From contig JAKOGH010000096.1 in NCBI GenBank assembly GCA_024811115.1, positions 215,033-279,032 of the forward strand: a DNA stretch of 64,000 nt, in the 5' to 3' direction. The notes under the pieces are model-generated. The model did no database searches. It was not told the DNA's origin and saw only the letters and a list, made by a program, of their open reading frames with translations. The DNA is from Terana coerulea. Lineage: Eukaryota > Basidiomycota > Agaricomycetes > Polyporales > Phanerochaetaceae. Both the position numbers and the translations under genes were made by a program. Below are positions 25,023 to 36,572 of the stretch, one piece after another. Numbering within the stretch: position 1 is the stretch's first letter; every line of letters starts with the position of its first letter.

Positions 25023-25878
25023 CGTGCAATCGGGTGTGCTGGACGAGACGGTAAGGACTGTGGGGGTGAAGCAAGGAGTGACGGGGGCCTGGAGACCGAC
25101 GAGGAGAGCGCAGAAGAAGGAAAGCGCAACGAGCCCGAGCTCGCCGCGAGGCCTTAATGAACGAAAATTGAGAGGCCGCCAGGCACGGCGCCGCTAATGA
25201 CCTCCGGGCCCGGACCACTGCGGAGGCGTGCATCACCCGGAGCTGTCATTTGGCCGAATTAGCGTTGACAACTGCCCTGAAGCTTTCCATTCCTGGGCAG
25301 GCGTAGTGATGCGCAGTGTGTGGGGGATACAGCCAGGGTGGTCGTTGGATCTCGCCGTATTCGTGTACGAACGGCCAGCGTGGAAGGAGTCAGGCACAAA
25401 GAGCTGCGCATTAAAATTTATTCAGATAAGCTGTAAGCGCCCATCTTTGTGGCGTTGATCGCCGGGACTAGATTAGATTCAGGAGGCCCGGACATACCTC
25501 CGGGTCAGTATCTCATGTTAGCATCTAAGGCTGTTGGAACTCACGGTTCATTTCCTACTAGTAGTCGCAGTAATGAGCTGTATACTGGAAATTTAGGTAC
25601 TTGATTTTGTGTGCAAAGCGGCGGTGGTATCCATAAGCTAGTCTAATCTGAGATAGTAGCACAGCACGGGTAAATGCAGAGGGTAATGCATGCATGCAGG
25701 CGAGGGCGGTGGCCGGGGGAGTGAGCAGTGAGTCAATCATGCTGGCGCAACGAGGAGAAGAAAGGAAGCAAAACCGGCCATAAATACTAGGCCCACAGAG
25801 CCCAACTAGTGATACAACAGCACCGCCGAAAGCGAAAGCAAAGGCGAAGCGGTATGAGTGGGTATCGGGAAGGGCGGA
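25023..25878. other. Intergenic region
   Basis: Upstream of the secreted-protein gene and downstream of the SH3 gene; nothing recognised beyond presumptive promoter and 3' UTR. Confidence 0.5.
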
Positions 25879-26875
25879 TCAGAAGTTGGACCAGGACATG
25901 ACGTCCTCGCGCGGCCCGCCGCTGGTGTCGAGCGTGACGGTGACGCCGAGGCTGGCCGTGCGCATCGGCCGCTCCGCGCGCAGGCCCTGCACGGGCTTCA
26001 TGAAGCACCACGCGGGGATCGCGCCGAGCTCGACCTCGCCGGGCTTGAACACACTGTCGCGCCCGACGATGCACCAGCCGTCGTCAAACGAGTTCACCAC
26101 TACGGCACGCAGATCAGCCGCACGTTGGTTGTTTTTCGGGACGGGCGGGAGCACGTACCGGTCAGGTTCTCGCCGAGGGAGATGACGAGCTCGTCGGGCA
26201 GCACGGGGTTGAACGCCTGCCGGATCTTGCGCTTGTCGCCGACGGCCTGCGACACGCCCGACACGACGCTCGACGCGAAGGATGCGACGGACGAGCGGTG
26301 AGAAGGCGCGAAGAGCGAGTTCCGCGGAAGGGAGATCCACGACGCCGTGCTCTGGCGCTTGCCGCCCCTCTCGTCCGTCGGCGACGGCGGCGGCGCGAGC
26401 TTGTCCATGCTGCCCATGAAGGGCGCGAACGGCCGCGGGAGCGTGCCCTGCGCGGTGTACTGGTCGATGATCTCCTTCTTCGTGACAGCCTTCTCGGGCA
26501 TGACGATGCTCTCCGTCATCTGGTCCTTCGAGAACTGCTGGCCCCCCATGGCAAGGCCATAGCTGTCCGGTCATGAGCATTGCATCAACGCATACGTTTG
26601 TTGCTCGGTGCACACCTCTTCTGAGACTCGCCCTCCTTGACGAGCCCGCGGACGTTGAGGAACGCGGCGCCGCGCGCCTCCTCCCGTTTCGACGCACCCC
26701 GCTTCCGGACCTGGCGCACGACGACCCAGACAACCGCGCCCAGGCCGAGCGCAGCGGCAATGACGATCCCGACAATGAGTGTCGGCGTCAGCTTATGGTT
26801 GTTCGCGTCGTCGCCGGCAACATCACGCGAGACGAGTGAGATCACAGAGGAGAGCTGAATGTTCTTCGGGGCCAT
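25879..26875 (-). CDS. Single-pass membrane protein with cytosolic SH3 domain
   Basis: Three exons (26616-26875, 26159-26562, 25879-26099) give 294 aa without frame error. Short extracellular N-terminus; TM helix at about residues 33-53 (TLIVGIVIAAALGLGAVVWV) followed by a basic stop-transfer RQVRKRGASKR; a linker with PRPFAPFMG and APPPSPTDE; and a C-terminal SH3 domain from about residue 200 (FNPVLPDELVISLGE, NSFDDGWCIVGR, GAIPAWCFMKP, with the ALYDY-, WW- and PxxY-like landmarks). Membrane-anchored SH3 proteins in fungi (Sho1, Fus1) organise signalling or cell fusion, but this has one TM and is not an ortholog of either that I can show. No signal peptide seen; type III topology is inferred. 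Confidence 0.85.
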
Positions 26876-28110
26876 GATGATGATGATGTCGTCGCCTTGA
26901 AACTTGTGGTATGCGGAAAATCTCGGAGAGGACAAAAAAGGGGGAGGGGGAATGGACCTCGAAATAAGTTGGTTGGATTGGTGAAGTGGCGGATAGCCAA
27001 GTGGGATGAATGAGCGTGCGGTCAAACGAAGGTAAGGATCGTATCCAGAGTGTGTATGCGGAGAGTCGGTCGGGAAACCCGACTGATTGTACAGGGTGCA
27101 GCGAGGCGCAAGAGGGGGATCTGAGCTCTGCGATGGCGAGTCTTATAACCCAACCGACAAATTGAGTTTGGGTGTTGCGACGGGGGTTCGCGATGGTTGC
27201 GGTGTCTCAGCCACATGGCTCGGCTGGTCCGACGCCATATATGGCAAGTCTCTGCGATCGCCATCTACCATCCATTCGTGCAAGCGAACGGTCTATCACC
27301 CAGTTTCTGGGAGGCTGGAGGAGGTTGGGGAGGTCAAGGGAGTTGTGGACGCTTGTGTAGGGCCAAGCTTTTGATCGACGCCGAACGTATTGCGGCCGCA
27401 CCGCACGACGGTCTGCAAATCCCGCGGCGGCTTTTGCAGGCCATTCACTCCGGGTGGTAACCATCTCGACCAAAGTGCAAGGTTTAGGAGAAGGAATGCC
27501 TACGAGGCATGCGCAGTCTATGTTCCTCAAAGTTAGATTCAGGTGACGTAGACGTGGACAGGAACGACCACTCAAAAGTCAAAAAGGCGACACAAAGTGC
27601 CAGCGCTCGCTGTCCGCGCATGTCGAGGACCAATTGAGCGGACCTGTCCCCCGCGACACATTATTGATACTGCCAGCACAAATGTATGCAGATGTTGGCG
27701 AGAGTTTCTCTTCATTCAATAAATAAGTACTGCGACGACGAGAACAAGAATAGTACACGACGGAGCCCGTCTGTATACCCAAGGGTATGTACATCTACTT
27801 GGGTACGCAGCGAAATAAAGCGTAAAAAGTAAGAATAAGGATAGCTCAGACGGGCGAGCCCAAAGGAATAGCGTCGATCAACGCTGGAAGACGATGCCGG
27901 ATCGAATAAAGGGACCGGATAGGCAGGGAGGGGTCAAGAGATGGTAGTGGTAAGGATCGGCGGCAGGTGCGTGCAGGGTGCCGTATAAGAGCAGCATAAG
28001 ATCTTGCTCACAGCGTACAGGGTAAAAGACATGCAAAGGCGCATGGTAAGCAACGTAGGCGAGGGGTAAGATGGCGGATAAGGTGGGGATGGCGGAAGGG
28101 GTGAGCAGAA
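26876..28110. other. Intergenic region
   Basis: Contains an ATG-proximal CATCATCATCATC-type trinucleotide repeat at 26874-26893 in the 5' UTR of the SH3 gene, and the 3' flank of the next gene. No other coding exon recognised. Confidence 0.5.
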
Positions 28111-29496
28111 TCACTCGGCTTTTCCGGTCGACGTCGGCGTCGGCGGGAAGTCGCGCGCGAGCGCAAGGTCGTCCTCCTGGAACGTCGAGTACCGCGACGC
28201 GGTCGACGGCTGCATTGACACGACACGCAGCCGCTCCTCGACCTGCTCGTGCGTCATGTCCAGCGCCGCGATCAACGACTGCATCGCCCGCGCCGACGCG
28301 ACGCCCTGACCGCTGTCCGTGCTGTCCGTCGACCTCGTGTGCGCGTGCGCGGGCATGATGGGCAGCATGATCTCGGGGACGCCGGCGAGGTCCGTGAAGG
28401 GATTAATCGTGCTGTCCGCTTCGCTGATGACGCGCGAGCGCACCGTCGAGCGCGTCCGACTTGGGTTGCGGCTGTGCACCCGGCTGTTCGAGCGGCTGTT
28501 GCTGCGACTGCGCTGGCGGTGCACGTCGCCGGCGTTGAAGAACGGATTCGACGCGCTCCTGCGCCGCTGCTCCGGCGAGTCCATGAAGGGGTTGGCCGTC
28601 GGCTCCTCCACCGTGAGCACCTCAGCAGACTCCCAGTGGTGTAGTTGCGGTTGCGAGGGCATGGCCGGCGGCGTCATCTTCGCCATGCCCAGCGTCGGTG
28701 ACATCGCACCCGACTCGATGCGCACGGAGCGCAGCGACAGGAAGGAGTCGTCGCCGAGTGTCTCGCCGTCCCACGAGACCCCGCTCTCTTGGCGTGCGAG
28801 GTAGGGCCGCTCGGGCTCGCGCAGGGAGAGCTCCTTGGCGAGGTCTGGGTGGTACTTGGAGAACTCGACGGGCGGGAGGTCGAAGCCGTGCTCTTCGAGG
28901 ACCTTGTGCGTGCGGGTCGTGCGGGTGCTGTTCGACCGCTTCTTGAACATGGAAAAGTTTTTCTCGTCCTGCTCCTGCTCGGTCATCTGTGGCGGCGACT
29001 TCGGCGGCGCACCCGCATCCAGCTTGTTCCACATCCCGCTCCGCACCCGCTCCTGCTCTGCCCTGCCCTGTGCATTCCGGTTCTCCGCCATGGGCGACCG
29101 CGGGATATTGCGCGACTTGGTGCTCGGATGCCGCGACCACCAGATGAAGAGACTGATGAGGAGCGCCATACCGGCGAACGCACCGACGCACGCCGCCACG
29201 ACGGTCGACACAGCGACCGAGCTCTTCGCTGTGCTGGCGCTCGATGCGCCGGTAGCGGTCGCTGCTATTGTCGAGTTTGAGGCGGTCGGTGTTTGAGAGC
29301 TGCTGGTGAGGGTAATGGTGGGAACGACTCCAGATGCAATTGCAGGTGCGGTCGTGGGGTCTACGCCGCCAGAACCAGAGACGAGAATGAGACCGCTGGC
29401 GGTCGCTGTGGTATCTGCGGTCGCCACACCACTAAACCCACCAACGGAGCCGGGCAGAGCCGTTTGGCGTTTGGCATGTCTTGAAATGATGTGCAT
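28111..29496 (-). CDS. Single-pass membrane protein with Ser/Thr-rich ectodomain and long basic tail
   Basis: One uninterrupted exon of 461 codons, unusual in this intron-rich window. Residues 1-94 are Ser/Thr/Ala/Gly-rich (mucin-like); a TM helix lies at about 95-120 (VAACVGAFAGMALLISLFIWW); the remaining 340 residues are a disordered cytosolic tail with conserved-looking segments: KSRNIPRSPMAENRNAQG, RSGMWNKLDAG, HKVLEEHGFDLPPVEFSKYH, two NPFxD/NPFTD motifs, RSRSNSRSNSR repeats, and LIAALDMTHEQVEERL. The NPF motifs suggest EH-domain/endocytic binding (inference). Overall layout resembles fungal wall-stress sensors or scaffold receptors, but no WSC domain is present. Start lacks a cleavable signal. 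Confidence 0.82.
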   Translation of the reverse strand: MHIISRHAKRQTALPGSVGGFSGVATADTTATASGLILVSGSGGVDPTTAPAIASGVVPTITLTSSSQTPTASNSTIAATATGASSASTAKSSVAVSTVVAACVGAFAGMALLISLFIWWSRHPSTKSRNIPRSPMAENRNAQGRAEQERVRSGMWNKLDAGAPPKSPPQMTEQEQDEKNFSMFKKRSNSTRTTRTHKVLEEHGFDLPPVEFSKYHPDLAKELSLREPERPYLARQESGVSWDGETLGDDSFLSLRSVRIESGAMSPTLGMAKMTPPAMPSQPQLHHWESAEVLTVEEPTANPFMDSPEQRRRSASNPFFNAGDVHRQRSRSNSRSNSRVHSRNPSRTRSTVRSRVISEADSTINPFTDLAGVPEIMLPIMPAHAHTRSTDSTDSGQGVASARAMQSLIAALDMTHEQVEERLRVVSMQPSTASRYSTFQEDDLALARDFPPTPTSTGKAE

Positions 29497-30568
29497 GTCG
29501 AAGTGGGAGCAATATTACGAAATGAATGTCGACTGTAAGAGCATAGGCCTGCACGCAGCGGAAAGGGCGGGGGATGAGGGGGGTAAAAAGCGTTGCCTGA
29601 TAGACGGAATCAGCTGCTGCCAAGATCAGCGACTTGTGCGTGAGTAATTATCTGAGGTGGTTCGTACAAAAGTAAAGACCGTCGTAGCGAGCCGACGAAC
29701 GACTGCAGGACCAGCGCCGCTAGCGATGGAGGAGGTGAGACAGGATTGTCCTGCGTCGGTGAACGTTGGAGACAACCGTGAGCAAGCTTGAAACTCCATC
29801 ACCCTCACGACGCCGGTTTGCCGAAATTTCGGTGCTATCCGATCACTCGTCGGGTGATCCGCCACGGCGGGATAGCAGACGCCCAAATTGCCGACTCCAA
29901 TGTGGCCTCAAGCCGCCGGCAATCTGGGAGAGAAGCGGTTATGGTCAAATACAAACAACAACAAAAAAAGATGGAATGGCCCGCCTCCACCGCGATTGAG
30001 TATGTAGTCGGGGGAGAGAGGGGGTGGAGTGCATAATGTTGAGGTAAGTAGTAACTTGTACCAGTGGCAGCCTTCAACAAGCTTGACAAGTCCGTAGCAA
30101 CTGGTTTGAACCTGCTTATGAGAGAACTCCGAATTCTTATCTTCACTCACACCCACCGAACAGAACACGAAGTTCGAGCTGGTAGTAAGTACTTGCAGTA
30201 TCGGCCTATAAGCCGCGAATCACGCATCTTGTCAGGGTTCCGTACAAGCCACCACTCAGTCAGATCTTTTCGATGTGCAATGATTGTTGAAATGGTATGT
30301 AAACGCTCGCATACACACTACGCAAGTAGTCCGTCCGGGTCCGTCTATTTACAGTCTAGTGTACGGAGGGTATGTCTACAGGAACTGTAATTATGGCACT
30401 TAAACTGTCCGCTCTATGTATATACAGTCCATAGTAATGCATGGATGTCCGTGAAAGGAACGTGCGACAGAAACGTCTAGAATGATTAGGCAGCTCGGGA
30501 TTAAGATTGAGTGGGTGTAGAGTTGTGAGCGATGAGAAGATAGACGGCGATGAGTAGGTGAGCTACGT
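29497..30568. other. Intergenic region
   Basis: 3' flank of the Ca2+/H+ exchanger and promoter of the 461-aa membrane protein. AT-rich in 30040-30560; no coding exon recognised. Confidence 0.5.
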
Positions 30569-33457
30569 TTACGACCCAGAGGTCGAGCAGACAGCGAGGG
30601 TCGAGGAAAAGTTGGATCCTACAACGTTCTGAAGTTAGATAGCTGATCTAGGTACGAAAGAGAAACATACCGGGGTAGAACCAGAAGCTCACGGCCGCCA
30701 CGATATATAGGGTAATCAGGATGAGGCCTTCCAGCCAATTGGATTTGCCGTCAGCGACAACGTATCCCATGGTATGCACTACTTGCAATGAGCTCCACTT
30801 CACTACAGCGTCGGGCGGCGCACTCACCGGAAATGTACAGCACTATTGACTCAAAGGGGTCGAACAGCAGGGCCAACGGCTTATCCAGAGCCCACCCGAG
30901 CAGAATCATGAACGGGATAACAAACAGAGCGGTTTGCTATCACACACAGGTAAGTTATAGACAACCATGAAGATAGTCACTGTGCACGTACAATCGTTGA
31001 GCCTACGGCAACGCTGATGCTGAGAGTGAGCTGATCTTTGACCGATACGCTTGTCGCGGTAATACACTCTACGATGCGCGTTAGATGGACATAAGGACTG
31101 GAGCGCACTGCAAATCTCACCTGCCAGTGAGCCCACGGTGGGCAGCAGAATCAACGCGATCCACTCCTTGCTGATAGTCGGAGAGATCTCATCAATGGAA
31201 TCAATCATCCACTCTGCATTCACAGCAACCAACTACAAAACGGCCATGAGTTTGGCGCATGCTTCGCATGAATCATAGTTGCTTACGACGGTGACACCGG
31301 TCATCAGAAATAGCGTCAGGAACCAGCTCAGCTGCGGCTGGCGCGACATCCCAGCCCGCTCCTCCTTGTCCTGTCTCGTCGGCCGCGGGTCTTCGCGGAC
31401 ATGCACCCGGGACCGTATGCTAGCCGCGTCGTGGTGCTTGTACTCGTCCGTGTACTCGTATAGATGCTCGCCGTCCGTGTAGTACGACGACACAAGCTCG
31501 GTGACCAGTGAGAACCGCTCGTGTGCCAGGCTAACGGCGTGGAGCGCCTCCGGCGACTTCACGGGCTCGTCCTCGACGGGTGAGAGACGATCGGCTTCGG
31601 GGACGAGGCGCACAGTGGAGGCCCCGACCATGGTCGTCGCACTCGACATGGCCGCTTGAGAGTTGTACGGCGACCGAAGGATGCCAGGCCGCGATGGCGA
31701 AGCGTCCGCTGCGGGCGGGAACATGAAGGGTGCTCGAGGTGGCGCGGGGCTTCGTGATCGCGGCGTGCGCCCGAGCATGGTGGCAAAGGCAGGTGTCGGG
31801 CTGACCAACCTCCGCAACGCCGGGCCCGTTGGAGGAAGCCGGGCGGCCATGGAGCGCATCGAGACAGCGTTGGGCAGTTTGTTGCTTGGCATGTCTGCGT
31901 CCCTGAAGTGATGAGAATGCGACCAAAACTGGAAGAGTATATATGCAGCGTATACTGAAACGCAACGAGTAAGAAGTAAGATATCGGGCAACGGGGTGTA
32001 AACGCACTGAATAAGAGAATCACAGCCACCTGTACGCATGTCTGTCAGAACCACTATGATTTTGAAACCAGTGCTACGTGGAAGGACTTACGCCGCGGCT
32101 CATCCGTAAGATATCTTGCTTTTGTTCATCTAGGGAAGGCTGCGCGCCCTCGCCCGATCTATAAGATAGTGTGAAGTGGAAAGCAGCTGGAAGGAGCACA
32201 GCTCCAACGCTCAGACTCAAAAGGGATGAGTGAATTTGAGTGGCGGCTAGAATACGGAGTGTCAAGCATAATACTGATCGACAAAATTTTTTTAAAACCC
32301 ACTCGAATCGAAGTCCTGTTCAATGAAGCGCATTCCTCCGGCGAAGAAGCACATGCCAAGAATCAACACTATCGCGTGGTCAGTAACGGTACGATGTCGT
32401 TGCTCAGCCTCCTGTGACTTACGAAGCTTGCTCATCATTGAACCAATCACTTGGGTCCTTTATAAGCAGCCAAGAATGTGCACGACAACGTTGGCGACCT
32501 ACGTGATGACTGGACCACGCGTAGTTCACATTTGCGTAACGCTATAACCTGTAAGATATTAGCAGCTGTCGGAGAAGCATTCGGGAGTACACGTACTGCT
32601 ACGACCATCTCCACGCTAAGAGACGGATGTGTCAGCCAGTTGAAAACTGGAATACCAAGATATCGACATACATGTTGCTCTATAATGCATGTGAGACCAA
32701 ACCAAAGGTTGGAGAATTTTTGGATACATACCATACTGGCATTCAACAGCCCCGTTCTTGAACCCCCGACGCGGAGGGAAAGTTCACTTATGGAGAGGTC
32801 ATGCATCTGCAGAGGCCTATCAGCAACTTTACGGCCGAGTAGAGTTCTGTACCGGACCTTGACCAGAGGAACCATAGAGACAACGCAGCCTGAAAATTGG
32901 ATTCAAACGTGTTCCCAGCAGAATAGCAACTGGCTTACAAGCGAAGACGAGCGTGTGAGATTCCGGGGCTGCCAGTCTCAAAATCCACTGGGATGTATGC
33001 ATCAGCGTGTGTGTGAGACATCATGCCATGTCTCATACCGTGGCGGGAATAAGCAAGATGAGAATGTTGAGCCCTATATTTTGTATATCGTTAGTCTTTT
33101 TCCGCTCAGATAAAATGCGGGCTTTACTCACAAGAGCCAAAGAAGATCAGTTTCCATCCCATCCAAATATTCATGCTACGAGCAGGTTCTTTGCCGTGCA
33201 TGGGTAGGCCAGCATCGTTCCCCTCCGCGTCCCGGACCCTTCTGCTTCCTTCGAGTGCACCATAATCCACGAGAAGAGCTCTTCGACTTTGACTTGTTGC
33301 CGACCAAGTCAGTCGTGGATGCGCAGGTAATGGTTGAGCTTTCTGAGGGTGATAGCGTATGTGTCGGCCGAATAGTTGTGTCCTTCTCCTCGAACATCTG
33401 TGAATCGTTGTGCTGGCTATACAGAGCGAGCGGCTCGACTGTCAAAGACGAGTTCAT
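30569..33457 (-). CDS. Calcium/proton exchanger of the CAX/Vcx1 type
   Basis: Vacuolar-membrane Ca2+/H+ antiporter. Eighteen exons by splice signals and homology: MNSSLTVEPL start; GWKLIFFGSWLNILILLIPAT; HDLSISELSLRVGG; first alpha repeat around SNIVEMVVAVIALRKCELRV; LIGSMMSKLLLILGMCFFAGG; a roughly 150-residue cytosolic insert between the halves (PSNKLPNAVSMRSMAARLPP onward); second repeat ISKEWIALILLPTVG, VSVKDQLTLSISVAVGSTIQ; DGKSNWLEGLILITLYIV; end SFWFYPGSNFSSTL. The usual GNAVE and GNAAEH signatures read SN-IVE and GS-LAE, so selectivity may differ. Exon 6 is 8 nt. Exon 1 has one base too many around 33220-33223 (C4). Divergent from the COX subunit gene. Confidence 0.88.
32672..32679 (-). 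other. 8-nt microexon of the Ca2+/H+ exchanger gene
   Basis: Coding-strand AGCAACAT lies between acceptor ATTATAG and donor GTATGT. It supplies the SN(I) of LLNASM-SNI-VEMVVA, the position of the catalytic GNxVE motif in CAX proteins; the flanking exons do not join in frame without it. Confidence 0.75.
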
Positions 33458-33909
33458 GGTGGTGTGCGGTGCGGGGGTACACTTGCGAGCTGTCCTACCG
33501 CCAGGGTGGGTTGGGTGAAAGAGAGTGGGAGTGGGAGGTAGTGGCTGCGCACAAAGGGCAACGCTGCCGAAAACATGGCGTTTGGACCAGGATATGTTTA
33601 GAAGGCTTGCTCGATGGCTTCTTCCAAGCTTCTTCGCTGCAAGTCGCGGAGCGCGGCCTTTACCCGACGCGCTCAATCCGTCGCGCCTTCCTTTCCTGGT
33701 AAGCACTGTGGCGGAGAAGCCGCATTACATAAGCAATTGATCAAGCCGACAGCTGATTGAGTCGGCACTAAGCGTGCAGGCGCTTCGGGGAAGAGCGGGC
33801 AAGACGGCGTGACGCACTTGTCACTGTTACGGACCATCACGTACACACCCTGAGGTCGTTGTTCGCAACGTCCGCAACATCCACCTGGTCGCCATTGCCA
33901 GCCTAAAAC

Positions 33910-34495
33910 ATGCTCCGCGCCGCCATTCGTCCCGCCGCCGTTGTTGCGCGCGCCGCTAAGCCTGTCTCTGCAGTTCGCGCCCTCTCGGTATCCGCTGTGC
34001 GCCGTTCAGGCGGACACCATGTCGAAGAGGCCCTTTTCCCGCCTGGTGCACCCAGCGGCGTGATTGCCACCGACGACGTCCACGCTACCGGTCTTGAACG
34101 TCTCCAAGTCCTGGGAGAGAAGCAGGGTGTCAAGGTCTTCGACTACGACCCTCTCGACTCGAGCAGGATTGGTACCAAGAGCGACCCGGTGAAGGTCTTT
34201 TCCTGGGTCTGTCGCGTCTTTCCCGTACAGCTTGTGTTCCTCCTGAACCCGCCATGAATGCCTTACAGGACACCGAGCGTATCATTGGATGCACTGGCGC
34301 GCCCTCTGAGTCTCACGAGCTTCACTGGATGAACCTGAAGATTGGAGAGAAGCCCCGATGCCCTGAATGCGGCTCTGGTACGTCGTGGATTGTATTCATG
34401 GTGTCGTTGTAACCAACAGTATACTCTTAGTCTACGAGATGGAGTTCCACGGTGACCTTGAGGCCGTCAAGGCCGCTCACGCACACGGTCACTAA
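33910..34495 (+). CDS. COX4: Cytochrome c oxidase zinc-binding subunit (yeast Cox4 / animal COX5B)
   Basis: Nuclear-encoded subunit of mitochondrial complex IV. N-terminal basic amphipathic presequence (MLRAAIRPAAVVARAAKPVS); body with FPPGAPSGVIATDDVHATG and DYDPLDSSRIGTKSDP; zinc site residues in IIGCTG, SHELHWM and RCPECGSVYEMEF. Three exons, 33910-34194, 34269-34377, 34431-34495 (about 152 aa), no frame break. Ends in an Ala/His tail (KAAHAHGH). Divergent from the Ca2+/H+ exchanger gene, 452 bp apart. Confidence 0.95.
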
Positions 34496-36572
34496 ACGCG
34501 AATTGCGGAAGACGGAAGGCTACAGCACTCTCCATTACTATTGCTGTAGACGAACGGTTACCCCAAGAAGAATTCATTCATACTTTTGTTCGCTAGATTG
34601 CTGGACGTCGTTCTACAATGCCACCGGATCTTTTCGGTCTGGTCGGATTCGCTCACTCTAAACCCGCTCTGCGCCAAACCTCCCTTTTTCGTATCTCGTT
34701 CGTTTATGTTTTAGTCGTCCGTTACACGAGAGTCAACGTCGCTCATCTTTGCTCGGCTCAGCAGTGAACTAGATCCCCCTAGATCCAACTCTTGCAATCT
34801 AGGCAGGTCCATTGGATTCTAGAGTCATGGTGTGTATGTGGCTCTAGCCCGCTCGCCTCTCAAGTGTGTACTTCGTCTATCCTTGGTCATAGACGAATTT
34901 TCACTGATGCGCCCCGCTCTTCAGTTTGAGTTTCATTTATTTTATCTTCGCCTTGCTGAGTCGCAGTCATGCATCCCCGCGGTTCGACCAGCGGACACCT
35001 GCGCAGCCAAAGGGATACCATCTGTTCAATCCCTCACCGTCCATTCCGCGACCAGCCAGTACGTCAGCGATCCTCAGTGGTAGAGTTCAATGAGCGAGGG
35101 AGTCCGTTGTCCTGGACAATGCTAAATCCACCGAACGCCGCTCCAGCCGCATACAATATCGTAGCTGAGGTTCCTCAAGGCCTTAACGGTGATTGGATGG
35201 GAACGGCACGCAATGTGCTCGTAGGCATCATACATAATGCAAGTGAGGTGGGGCTTTACGGCTCTTCGACGGTTACGCAATTCAGTCCTTGCAGTGTCAG
35301 TTACCGGATGACATGCAGCGCCACCGTAGAGCCTTGCGTTGTGCCGTTATGGGCATTCAATAATGCGCGAGGTTACTACGCCTCTCATGCACGGCATGCC
35401 TTCTTTTTCTTTTGTCTCGATTCAAGCTTATTCTTGGAAATTCCTAGTGACCTTGACGTGAGGCATTGGACAGATTACTCACGCTCTACCTAGGATCTTC
35501 ATTTCGGACCTCTGGGCCTGCTTCGACGATTGCTGTTCGCAAACTGGTCCCTGCTGTCGAATGTGCGAATGCTCGGGAGGTGAGTAGTCAAGTTCCTTGG
35601 GACCCACAAGAAAGCTAATCTTCGGTCGTACAGGGCAAATCGGGACCGTAGAATTCATTGTCAACGTGTTATTGCGTCCGGCAGGGCTTCCTGCAGTGAC
35701 GCAACCTTATTACACTTCTGGTCGACTTGCCTACCGACGGCGAAGCGTTCAAACTAACGTGTTCTTCGCTGCTCCTCGACCTTGCATATTTGATCGTTAT
35801 TCCAGTAAGCATATCGCGAGCTCAGACGTTTTTCTTTCTCCTTACAATGAATCGATGTCAATGATAGCCGGCCTAGTATGTTGTAGTTATGTTGTTCAGT
35901 GCAGGTTCCGGCAGTACAAGGTACAGACTCCCAAGGCAACGTGCGATGCATGCCCGTCATCATGTCGAAATATGCGTGTAACAATCCCTCTCATACGCGC
36001 CGATGCTTTCATTATGCAGACTTGCAGGCACACCAAAACCGTGCGCGGGATCGCATCGGCCCTTGGCAAGTCTCGATGCAATCCCGGCCCGCTGTGGAAA
36101 ACCGTTGTCCCTCGGACGTTGCCAAGTCCGTACCTCGCGTCACCACGCAACGCTTTGGGTGATTTCTCCTGAATTTCCTTTTTGGACTTCTGGAAAGCGC
36201 GATGGACGACGACGAGAGGGCAACGACGAACTCCGCATCCGTGTGTCAAATAAAGGCAAGGTTCTTGCGAGGGCCCCGGTGCGCGCACGGAGCCGCGGCC
36301 GTTCAGGAACATGTGCCATCAGCCATCCACGCGCGGTGCGCATACTATAAAACCCGACTCAGACCATTCGGGATTCCCCCAACACGTCGTGTTTCCCTTC
36401 CTCCTCCTTCCCAGATCGTGTGGTTCGTTGAGCGGCCGTTCTTGCACTCTTTGACCAGGTGTCAGTCACATTCGTTCCCATTTTTTCGTGCTTGCACCTT
36501 CTTGTTTCCCAAGAACACCGGAGCTAGTCTCTCCCTTTCTCTACCTAGTATCCCCGCTCTGAACTTGTCGAG
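34496..36572. other. Region without a confident gene
   Basis: About 2 kb. The plus strand around 35080-35800 has open stretches with protein-like pieces (SPLSWTMLNPPNAAPAAYN, VPQGLNGDWMGTARNVLVG, QIGTVEFIVNVLLRPAG) separated by possible short introns, suggesting a divergent or broken secreted-protein gene, but no start, stop and consistent frame could be fixed. The last 300 bases are the promoter of the modular secreted protein. Confidence 0.4.
36346..36352 (+). promoter_or_regulatory. TATA box of the modular secreted protein gene
   Basis: TATAAAA followed by C/T-rich DNA, 221 nt upstream of the ATG at 36573; implies a 5' UTR of roughly 190 nt. Confidence 0.45.

Noticed and set aside
35597..36172. 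191-codon plus-strand frame
   Set aside because: Contains some protein-like pieces but runs through likely introns and has no start or homolog; described only as an unresolved region.
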